This document shows, in pieces, positions 9,722 to 18,124 of a DNA stretch of 19,824 nt. Both the position numbers and the translations under genes were made by a program. Within the stretch, counting starts at the first letter, position 1; each line of letters opens with the position of its first letter. The DNA lies in contig LXFE01000571.1 of assembly GCA_001929475.1 (NCBI GenBank), positions 1 to 19,824 of the forward strand, written 5' to 3'. This DNA comes from Neolecta irregularis DAH-3 (lineage: Eukaryota; Ascomycota; Neolectomycetes; Neolectales; Neolectaceae). Under the pieces are notes generated by a model. The model searched no databases. It saw nothing but the letters and a program-made list of their open reading frames with translations, and was not told the DNA's origin.

Positions 9722-10316
9722 AATTGTGTCCGCTGGAGAAACGATGAGTGATGATTTAAGGAAACGCAAGAGGTTGAAGATAGATTGAAGGACGATATAA
9801 AGTATCAAGGACTGATCTGCGAAGAGCAAGCTGGATGATGGCAAGTAAAGTCGAGTTAACCAGACTCGTTGGTGATGCGAGTTCTCAGGTCTATGCAGTC
9901 AGCTTATGAAGTCTTTGATAAGACAGCCTTTCTGGTTCGTAGGTATGTGTATGAGAGCATTCCATTTACGATGTACGCGCGAGTCTCCTTTGCTGTTCCT
10001 CAATGGATGGACCAATTCAGCCGACTTTCCTGCCGCCCTGGCTGGCGGAGTGTCGCGTCTAAGAGGCGCATCTCGATTGTGCCCTGCCACGCGCATCACA
10101 TACCGTTGATCGTACCACACGAGTGTATAGAGTTTTTCGTAGGGTCGTGTGATTATCAGCGATGTTTGATACCAAGGACATGGTTTGTATCTCTGTAGAC
10201 ATGCATGAAGAATGCAAGGCCGTACCAGCAACGACCATTTTATTTCTATAGATATACTTTCACGAGACCTCTGCTACATCCGTTGCCCATAAGTGGTCTG
10301 CAAGGTCCGTTAGTAT

Positions 10317-10350
10317 ATACCGCTATGAAAGCGCAAGGGGAAAGCGGTAT
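10317..10350. repeat. 8-bp inverted repeat ATACCGCT / AGCGGTAT
   Basis: Perfect arms at 10317-10324 and 10343-10350 are separated by 18 bp. It could be a bipartite protein-binding dyad or a chance match. Confidence 0.4.
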
Positions 10351-10526
10351 GCGGCAGTATTCAGAAAATGCGAGAAAGTCTCAACATTTAGTCAAGCTAT
10401 TCAGCCTGACGTGCAAAAATTAATCGAATCATCAACACTGCACTGAAATGGAAATGGGAACAGCATACCTTTGATAACGACTCGAGCTCATGGTGAAAAT
10501 GAAAAACCGGATTCTGACGGCGGATC

Positions 10527-10532
10527 CACGTG
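10527..10532 (+). promoter_or_regulatory. CACGTG E-box upstream of IDO
   Basis: The palindromic hexamer lies 81 bp before the dioxygenase ATG. In fungi this core is bound by bHLH factors of the Cbf1/Pho4 type. A hexamer alone is weak evidence. Confidence 0.3.
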
Positions 10533-10613
10533 TTCCATCACGAGTGGTTCCTCATCTAGTTGCCGCCTTCCGCCAACCTATCTTATTCTTTTGTTCTCAA
10601 CTTCTTTGAAACC

Positions 10614-12086
10614 ATGGTAGCTGCATCAATCCCTGTTTTGGAAAACTATGGATTGTATTCTAATGGATTTTTGCCTGCGAGTCCGCCATTGGCTAGATTA
10701 ATCAACTCGTACTATGACCCCTGGGAAAGTGTCATGTCTAAATTCAACGCGCTTCTACTAGCGAGACGACTACAGGGTGTCATTGAAGAAGTTTGTCCAG
10801 TAACTCTAACTTTTTCAACTGATCCTGCAAGTTACCAGTGTTGTCCACTCAATGTTTGGTAACCCTTCCCGAGAGGCAACGCGCGTTCATGCTACTGGGA
10901 TTTCTAGCGCATGGCTATATTTGGGGAAGACCCGAGGCCTTGGATGTAAAAATATTGCAAAGATATTTTATTGATACGCTAGACCCTTCCGGCTTGTATA
11001 GCAAAACCATGGGATGAAATTGCACAATTACTGGGAATGAGACCGGTTATCTGCGAAGCCGCTGTCTGCCTCTGGAACTATCGATCTTTGTTCGAAAACG
11101 AACCTCTAAACTTGGACAATCTTGCAACTTTGCATACATTCACCGGATCGCTCGACGAATCTTGGTTCTATCTTGTTACGACTTCGATCGAAGCGCAGGG
11201 TGGTCCAATTTTACCTCTGATTTTATCGGCGATGTCCGCAGCTCAGAACGACGACCCAGTGGCTTTTGTCCAAAATCTTTGTCAAATAGCCACTATTCTA
11301 GATAGCCTGAACGATACGCTCGCGAGCATGTACGAGAGATGCGACCCAAGAATTTTCTATCATCGGGTACGCCCGTATCTGGCTGGATGGAACAACATGG
11401 CAGAGGCTGGACTTCCTGAAGGCGTTGTATACCAGGGCTGTGGAGATGAACGGCCCCGAACATATGCTGGAGGATCTGCAGCGCAAAGCCCACTGATACA
11501 TGCCCTTGACATCGCATTAAGTGTCAAGCATCGGCCATTTGGTGTTGTTAACAAGAAAGCCGGACAATCAAGCAAGAAGAATTTCATACTTTCCATGCGT
11601 GATTACATGTATGGTCCACACCGACTGTTCCTCCAAGACCTCGAAAGCGCAGCAAATATCAGACAATACGTATTAGAGCATCAGAACAATCACGATATTA
11701 CCGCTGCTTATGATGCTTGTCTTGCAATGATTCAAGCTTTCCGAAATAAACACATACAAATAGTCACCCAATACATCGTCAATCAGTCGCAGGCAGCACG
11801 AAATAACGACGAGGAAAACATTCCACCTACCTTTCGCCCGCCGGTAATTAACGGAATCGCCAAAACGCAGGGTGCCGTAAATGTCAAGGGTACAGGTGGG
11901 ACATTCTTAATTCCCTTCCTGCGTCAATCCCGGGATGAGACGGGAGAAAACGCAGTCGGAAGTTGGGCTCGGCATTTAATTTTAAGTAGGTTTCCTGGAA
12001 GAGTCCGCAATCCTGATGAAGAAATAAGTCAGGATATGCGAGGACTGGCTAGTGTATGGTCTGAAGGCGCAATTTGCATTGTTTGA
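10614..12086 (+). CDS. BNA2: indoleamine 2,3-dioxygenase, three exons, 464 aa
   Basis: Haem enzyme that oxidises L-tryptophan to N-formylkynurenine, the first step of the kynurenine route to NAD; cytosolic. Exons are 10614-10790, 10832-10945 and 10983-12086. Intron 1 is placed at 10791-10831 (GTTTGT donor, 41 nt) because this gives RLQGVIEELPVLST, the family spacing; a GTAACT donor at 10800 (32 nt) would insert three residues, VCP, and cannot be excluded. Intron 2 is 10946-10982 (37 nt) and restores LPACIAKPWDEI. Further motifs are FYHRVRPYLAGWNNM, AGGSAAQSPL (about 259-268), PHRLFL, and AFRNKHIQIVTQYI with the proximal haem ligand H354. The glycine loop KGTGGTFLIPFL lies near 399-410. The tail after WARHLI is somewhat longer than usual. 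The start is ACCATGG at 10614. Length is normal for fungal IDO. Confidence 0.95.
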
Positions 12087-12112
12087 GCCTCGGTCATATT
12101 TATGTACATGAA

Positions 12113-13647
12113 TTATATCTCGAATGTCTCACCTACACAGCATGGACAGCCACCATGGATGGTGAGATCTAAATTAATGGCCATTTCTGGTGAAATGACA
12201 AATGTGGGAGGATGGCCAGGAGTAATTTCCAATGAGAAGTCTGGAGAGAATTGTTGCGAGTCTCCGGTTGATGACAGTTGACGCTTCTGTTCGGCATGGC
12301 TTTTTGATCTCTCCTGATATAACACTCCCTCCAATTCGCGAACTTTTTGTTCTAATTTTTGGCGTGTTGCTGAATCATCTTCGACCGAGTCGCGCTCTAG
12401 AGCCTTGCGAAGACCAGCTGCTTCTTCAGTCAACAAGTCAGTCTCTGCAGCAAGACCAACTTTCTCATTTGTCAACTCGATATTCCTCTGTCGTAATTCT
12501 GCGAGCTGTTTGAAAAGACCAGTGTTTTCTATTTGCAAACTAGAGGCCTTTTGCTTAACTTCCTGATTACGAACGACTAAATATTGATGTTGCGTTTGTA
12601 GTGCGGCCAGTTGTGATGTTAATTGAATGGTTTTCTCGTCTGTTGATGTAGTCTGTAACGATTCGAGTGTCAATTTCATTGAGGTTATTTCTTCTTCGAG
12701 AGATGTTTTGACAACAGTCAGTTGAGCAAGCTGTTCTTCGAGATGAACGATTGTAGACTGAAGTTCGTTATTTTTCAGATGAGTCTCATCGATTTGGGCT
12801 TGAGACTCTTGTAGTTGCTTCGACAGCTCTTCAAGACGAGTATTGGCCGTTTCATTCCCAAGGAGCTCCTCGGCCAGTTCCGCTTTCAAGTTGGAGACCA
12901 CCTCGTCCATCTTTTCAATTTGTTTTGATTTTGCGTCCAGGAATGGTTGCAAATCAGGTTTGGACAATATTTCCTTCTCTTTCTGAGAGAGTTGTGCCTC
13001 TAGACTATCTAGAGTAGATTCCAACGATTCAATCGAGGAAGTCTACAAGTCAATACGATTCTAGAGTTCAGTAACCTTTTGATCCAGCTTCGCCTGAACC
13101 GATGAGAGCTCTTCAGTTACAGTCTCAAGTTTTTCATGCATTGTGTTTTTCGTTATCTCGTACGAAGATAACTGGTCCTCATATTCACCGATCTTTCCTT
13201 GTAAAGAGAAAGTTTGTTCTTCGAAACTGTGCAACTGGTGGTTTTCATGCTGCAATTGAGATATATAAGCCTCTAATTCGGAAATTCTATGGCTCTGATC
13301 TTTCGTCTTTGCGACTGGTTGAATTGTATTTTGATTATTGGACGGCAGCGCGCCTTCTAATGTTCCTGATGGAACCAGTTCATCTTGAACAGTTTCCAAT
13401 TCCGGTTCAGGGATCGGCTTGGGTATCTCAGAGATATTATCTTCCTCCAAAGGGGCGTTCCCGTCCATACTGACATTTCGTCGATCAGATGATTCTGTCT
13501 GTGTCGCATACTCCACTGGTCCAGTTTTCGCCTTTAGGCTCTTCTTTTTCATAGCATTAACCTAAAAATCAGATCCTCAGTCCAATATGTTACTGCGACC
13601 TTCTTTTTCGCTTCCGCCAGTCGAGCTTCGCGATCCGCATCGGCCAT
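12113..13647 (-). CDS. long coiled-coil, golgin-like protein, three exons, 489 aa
   Basis: Exons are 13647-13594, 13561-13076 and 13042-12113. Intron 2 (13043-13075, 33 nt) joins KLDQK to TSSIESLESTLDSL and removes an in-frame TAG. Intron 1 is placed at 13562-13593 (GTAACA donor, 32 nt); a GTCGCA donor at 13599 (38 nt) would drop two residues. The N-terminus MADADREARLAEAKKK followed by VNAMKKKSLKAK recalls the AAKKKL-type start of GM130-like golgins. An acidic, Pro-rich linker comes next, then heptad-rich coiled coil from about 105 to 420, rich in Glu, Gln, Leu and Lys. The last 25 residues leave the coiled coil and end GGCPCCVGETFEI, an unusual Cys-rich tail. A Golgi tether or vesicle-traffic role is an inference; other coiled-coil proteins remain possible. 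Its stop is only 26 bp from the convergent IDO stop. Confidence 0.68.
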
Positions 13648-13797
13648 GACGCTGTGTACAAATCTATTTCCAGTGTGCTGCCCCGTTGAGCATGGTGTCT
13701 CTAAATGCTAACATTCAATATTTCTAAATAGAAAATTGCTCAAGTCAAGTACTACACTAAAATAATAGTGTAGAATAACCCAATAAAGTTGGCCTCT

Positions 13798-14560
13798 TTA
13801 ACCGAGTACCCCTAAATCTAGTTTCCCTCCTTTCTCTTCAGCTTGCTTCCATGCATCACGCTCCTTGATTTGACTTATAAAGCGCCGCAAGTTCTTTCTT
13901 TTCCCATAGTCTTCGCGTAGAAGCGCTGCTTCTACAGGAAGACTCATCATGATGTCAGCCCCAGAAATTTTGTCGCCACAAAACCAAGTCTTTCCTTCCA
14001 AATCCTCCTCCAGTGCATCTAATTGAGAGCAAATATTTGGTAGAAGGAATAACCGGATGACCTGTTTACTAATAAGAGCGACGAGCCATCGAAAAAAGAA
14101 TGGGAATCTTCCCGGGAGCAAAGTAAAGAGAAGCAATTGCGTAAGATATGGCATCAACGTGCCTTTGTTAGTGACTGAGATGCAAGAGTAGGTGATACCT
14201 TCTGCATAATGCATGTAATAACTATAGCTCATCCCATCTTTGGCAAACCGTGCTCTAGGTTTCATCGTATCGTTTCCATAACGATCAACAATATATTCAA
14301 CGATCGCTCCGGATCATAACGTCAGCCTAGGGTAGCTTGCTAACAAATGCTCACTCAGCAAGCGTTAATTGGCCGTCCTCAGTATCGTCGACGATCACTG
14401 GGACCTTTCCGAGAGGAGAAACTTGTTTCAGTTCCTTCGGCCCTAACATTGTTTTCGAGTTACGGTGGTACTTTTTGATTTCATATGGCAATTTGAGCTC
14501 TTCGAGCAGCCAGATGATTCTGTGTGATCGTGAGTTCTCGAGATGATGGACGGTAAGCAT
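13798..14560 (-). CDS. GTT1: glutathione S-transferase, Gtt1-like, three exons, 228 aa
   Basis: Conjugates or reduces substrates with glutathione; yeast Gtt1 is ER-associated. Exons are 14560-14355, 14314-14199 and 14162-13798. The thioredoxin-like N-domain begins MLTVHHLENSRSHRIIWLLE, with the S-R-S motif at 10-12. VSPLGKVPVIVDD (the cis-Pro) and TLAESGAIVEYI, the glutathione gamma-glutamyl site, follow. The helical domain has MHYAEGTLMPYL, GADIMMSLPVEAAL and a C-terminal EEKGGKL. Intron 2 (14163-14198, 36 nt) is ordinary GT-AG with CTAAC. Intron 1 (14315-14354) fits only with a TG acceptor: every nearby AG leads to a stop, whereas splicing after TTATG gives the expected AESGAIVEY. So the gene either uses a rare GT-TG intron or carries a mutated acceptor and may be impaired. 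Confidence 0.87.
14315..14354 (-). other. 40-nt intron with GT-TG ends in the glutathione transferase
   Basis: On the minus strand it starts GTGAGC and ends GCTGACGTTATG. CTGAC sits at the usual branch position, but the last two bases are TG, not AG. The three AGs inside it lead to in-frame TGA or TAG within a few codons. Confidence 0.7.
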
Positions 14561-15183
14561 GGTTGGACAAGAGATTACGAAGCTCTTAATGCTTTGTATT
14601 ATAGGGTACGTTGAAGTCACATGCGCCCCGGGTAGGATTTCAAGAAGCCGAATATGGCCAGAATTTGCCAGTTATGTTTCACTACCGGCCACTGTGATAC
14701 AAGTATGATTAAGCGCAACATACATTCAATAGCCTGCACTATCGACCGTTTGGGCCCACTTGAAGCATTTCAACACGGCGTATATACGCCCTTGTCTATA
14801 AGCCCTTTTTTCTTACTACACTGTGTTCCCAAGTCTACCATGCTTCTTGCTTTGTCTTGGAGTTTGCTTGTAAAAGCATCGATTTCTGATTCCATTACTC
14901 TTGGTATCCTGAAAGTTCCTTTCCAAAGGAAAGCGTCGGTTGTTTCTCTTCCTCGGGAAATCTCTCACATGTGCTTTGAAACAAAGCCTTTGAATGGCGC
15001 GACAGCATAACGGGTGCGTATCCTTTCTTGGCAGCCACTTGTATGGAAATGCCACATGTGAAGCCTGGCACTTTGCTCAATAAATTCCTAGTGCTCGCAA
15101 GGCTGATCGACAGGCAGGCCTCAGTTCGACCCTCACTATCATCCCTATTCTTCTGCAGTATTACCTTTTCTTTTCCCTTCGAT
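14561..15183. promoter_or_regulatory. 623-bp divergent region between GST and protease
   Basis: Open frames of up to about 190 codons overlap here on both strands without any recognisable motif, and I found no gene. It presumably carries both promoters. A perfect 14-bp palindrome lies at 14777-14790. Confidence 0.5.
14777..14790. promoter_or_regulatory. 14-bp perfect palindrome GGCGTATATACGCC
   Basis: A fully self-complementary sequence with a TATATA core, lying between two divergent genes. It could be an operator-like dyad or a TATA element usable in both directions. Confidence 0.45.
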
Positions 15184-16972
15184 ATGCAGCGCATACTCGT
15201 CTTCTTCACTTTATATCTCTCAGTCTCTCTTTGCTTATATATTCCTTCGTACACTCCTGGCAAGATGAGACCATTATCAAAGCGAGAACCAATCTTTGAC
15301 CCCTTCAGGTCGGTCGGCTCGAAGTCGAAACCGACAAATGAAGGATTTAGTCTTCTGCTTAGGCGCTCTGAGGATTTTATTACGATCCATCCCCACCTTC
15401 GCAGCGTAAGAGCGCTCAATCGGGTGTTTGAAAGGCATGCCGGACGGCTTGGAAAACTCAATAAACGGAATTTTCAACATCCTGTGTGGAAGCAACATCA
15501 GGATTTACTTGAGCAAGACCTTGATAATCGTTGCCTTGAAGACTGCGATGAAGACCAGGACCAAGCCAATATCGCTACTGCTAATCAAAATACACATACG
15601 CTTGCGTCTGAAAAGTCAACGAGTAATACAAGCGTTGTCTTGGATGACAGTGGTCATGACGTCGCATACATTAGCACCATAAATATAGGAAATGACAACA
15701 AACCGTTTCGGGTGATGTATTTCCTGTTGTCGATCATATCTGTTGACCACAGTATGGATACAGGTTCTTCCAATTTCTGGGTAAGGGGCTCGTCTTGTCA
15801 ATCTGTTGCTTGTGAGAATCTCTCAGCTCTAGATAAAGCAGACTCATCAACCCCTCAATCCACCAAACCACGCTGGCAGATCGTTTATGGCTCCGGCAGT
15901 GTAGGTGGTGTTCCGGTTCTCGCCAAGGTCTCGTTTTCTGATCAGGATGACTTGAGTATCGATAAAATGACTTTCGGGCTTGCGACTAGTTTGACGAGAG
16001 CATTCTTAAATGGCAGGGCAGACGGCATCATGGGGTTGGCTCTCACGGAAGCAAATACCCAACATGTTCCCACCATGATGGATCAACTTGTATGTCTTCC
16101 ATGAATGGAATCGATCTTATCTTTGCAGGAAAAATCTGGTCTTCTAAAAGCCAAGCTTATAGGAGTAAGCCTCGACCGACAACAAGATCATACCAAAAAC
16201 GGAAAAGTTGACTTTGGCTTCGTTGATAGCACAAAATTTACTGGCAATCTTGTTACCGAAAACAATGAATCGACACATGGGTTATGGGAAATTGCTGTGG
16301 TAAGCTCTTATATTTCTGCATTTGACGAATGTAGGATGACGTCCTTATCAATGGTCAAGGTATAGGTCTCCACAGTCGAACTGCAATCATTGACACTGGA
16401 ACGACTCTTGCAATTGTTTCTCCAGCTGATGCCAAGGCTATGTTTGCACATATCCAAGGCGCACAAGCAGACGGTCAAGGTAGTTACTCGGTTCCGTGCA
16501 ACACCAAGGATACAATCGCCATTAGTTTTGGAGGTAAACCTTTCGAGATCCCCCATGAAGATTGGATTGGAGAACCTCTCGATAACACGGGGAGTCATTG
16601 TCTTTCAAAGATTATTGGAGAACGCGTTGGGTCGAATAACCAGATGCTGTTGGGAGACGTTTTCCTCAAAAGCGTAATATATTTTCTCGTTCATAATATC
16701 TAATATCATCTCAGGTTTACTCTGTGTTCGACTTTACGGCAAACACCGTTAGCCTGGCTGCGAGAGCACCCGCCACATCAACATCGGCCCCACGCGTCAG
16801 CTCAACATCAGCCCCACGCGTCGTCCCAACCCCAGCCCCAAACAGGACGCCAACCTCCACTACAAAGGGGTCAGACAATTGTCCAAAAGGAGATACAGGG
16901 CGAGATGGGACAAATTGTAAGACTACTAAAAGGTGGCCATTATTATGTGCTGTTCTGCCTCTTTTGTGTTAG
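15184..16972 (+). CDS. secreted pepsin-like aspartic protease, five exons, 545 aa
   Basis: Family A1 endopeptidase. Exons are 15184-15716, 15753-16089, 16129-16299, 16335-16673 and 16715-16972; introns are 36, 39, 35 and 41 nt. The start at 15184 gives a signal peptide (MQRILVFFTLYLSVSLCLYI). A long pro-segment (about 25-150) follows, with basic sites such as LSKRE and LNKRN where a Kex2-like enzyme could cut. The mature part opens VAYISTINIGNDNKPFRV. The two catalytic motifs are MDTGSSNFWV (D180) and IIDTGTTLAI (D367); VYGSGSVGG is near the flap, and ADGIMGLAL precedes the domain boundary. After FDFTANTVSLAAR comes a Ser/Thr/Pro stalk with repeated TSAPRV and TPAP, then a Cys-poor hydrophilic stretch and the short hydrophobic end WPLLCAVLPLLC. 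That end may act as a GPI signal, though it is short. Likely secreted or cell-surface; substrate unknown. Confidence 0.92.
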
Positions 16973-17238
16973 ATGGACTGTTTGTGTAAGCACGAGATGT
17001 CATGTCATTGGCTTAGCGGATTACTAAGAGATCAAGAAAGTCGCATATACTGATCAGCCTTGTTTCCCTTCCATCAAGTAACCGTAAAAAGGCATTTGTG
17101 GTAAAATAACGTTTCCAACCTTCTCAAAATCGAGGACAACTATCTTTAGGCATTACCAAGATTATATAATTACAACTGAACGACGCGCGGAAGGAAAATC
17201 ACGCCCTATCCGAATTTCTTATTCACAACCACAGAGAA

Positions 17239-17957
17239 TTACTTGCCCAATTTCCTCATTAAAGCCCTTTGCAATTTTTTTCGTTTCTGAAATTTATGTT
17301 TGTTCATTTTCAGTTTTCTCTTTCGTTTAACGCTTGTTAATTCCATGTTTAATTGTTCATTTTCAGTGTTATCGAGTGTTGTGAATGAGATTTTGCGGGG
17401 ATCTGAAGATAATATTGATTGGAGATGGTCATGGAGATGGTCAAGGAGTTTAATGGTTTGAGCAGAGGAATTTTTCCCATGGGGTTGAAGGAATGTTATA
17501 CTGAAAGGTGGTTGCCCTGATAAACTATTTCCTGGTTTCCTGGGCCCATGCCGATTTTCCAGATCTAGAACTCGTTAGAAAAAAAGAATTGGTTGTGTGT
17601 TGCCTTTGTCTTCTGATATTGTAGATCGTCCAAACATTTCTACTGCTTTGTCGATTTGTTGTTTATTGGGACTTCCGAGGAGCAGCAGTGGAATATTCAG
17701 GGGGCGGTGACCCGCGAAAAAGGCAGATGTTGCCAAGTCTAGATTGGTGAGTGGTGTTGAAAACAATGCGGGGTTCAACCGTATGGTTCGACGTGTTGGG
17801 TACTAGGTACACGAGGCGGGAAAAATGCATTTGTAGAGTAGCGGGCGAGTGATTTCGTAGGCAGAGAATAAGGGACGACTATTTGATTTACTGAAGATGA
17901 TGCAAACAGACGACGGCAGCCGTACAGCGATCTGCTTACAAGGCGCGAAATAGGCAT
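17239..17957 (-). CDS. COX24: mitochondrial ribosomal protein mS38 / Cox24, three exons, 212 aa
   Basis: Small-subunit mitoribosome protein (AURKAIP1/Qri5 family), needed for expression of mitochondrial COX1 in yeast. Exons are 17957-17780, 17738-17604 and 17564-17239. The N-terminus MPISRLVSRSLYGCRRLFAS is basic and amphipathic, as expected of a mitochondrial presequence. Exon 2 carries SAFFAGHRPL, a motif I associate with fungal members. The C-terminus is the family hallmark: SVKRKRKLKMNKHKFQKRKK followed by LQRALMRKLGK (about 182-212). Intron 1 (17739-17779, 41 nt) is GT-AG and replaces a frame that ends in TGA. Intron 2 (17565-17603, 39 nt) begins with GC and ends TTCTAACGAGTTCTAG, removing an in-frame TAA; no GT donor gives an open joined frame. 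The start at 17957 is the ATG that begins the presequence. It lies 167 bp downstream of G alpha on the same strand. Confidence 0.86.
17565..17603 (-). other. 39-nt GC-AG intron of mS38
   Basis: Exon end AAAG joins GCAACA as donor, with TTCTAAC as branch and TTCTAG as acceptor. The only GT upstream in the exon (GTAGAA) gives a frame that does not continue. GC-AG is a known minor class of U2 introns. Confidence 0.72.
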
Positions 17958-18124
17958 GAGTTTGAAGAGTGGCGGGTGTTTTGAGAGTTGACAGGTGGAT
18001 GAATGGCGTTTCAATACGACGTCGGGAAATACCGGGAGTGTGAATGCATCAAATAGTTCACTCAAACAATAATATTGTTGATATACCAAAATGACGGTAT
18101 CAAATGTAAAAGAAACTATCGGGT

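Larger units (their letters stand above)
9722..10613. promoter_or_regulatory. 892-bp divergent region between kinase and IDO
   Basis: Short open frames of 67-110 codons exist on both strands, but none shows a family motif, and they overlap each other. I see no gene. It presumably holds the promoters of the minus-strand kinase and the plus-strand dioxygenase. Two sites stand out: an 8-bp inverted repeat at 10317-10350 and a CACGTG at 10527. Confidence 0.55.

Noticed and set aside
9899-10231. Open frames of 67-110 codons on both strands between kinase and IDO
   Set aside because: They overlap one another, have no recognisable domain and look like intergenic sequence.
15028-15183. Upstream extension of the protease frame
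   Set aside because: An ATG-led frame from 15028 exists, but a start at 15184 places a normal signal peptide at the N-terminus.
14895-15461. 188-codon minus-strand frame over the protease start
   Set aside because: Antisense to the signal peptide and pro-segment of a clear protease gene; no motif.
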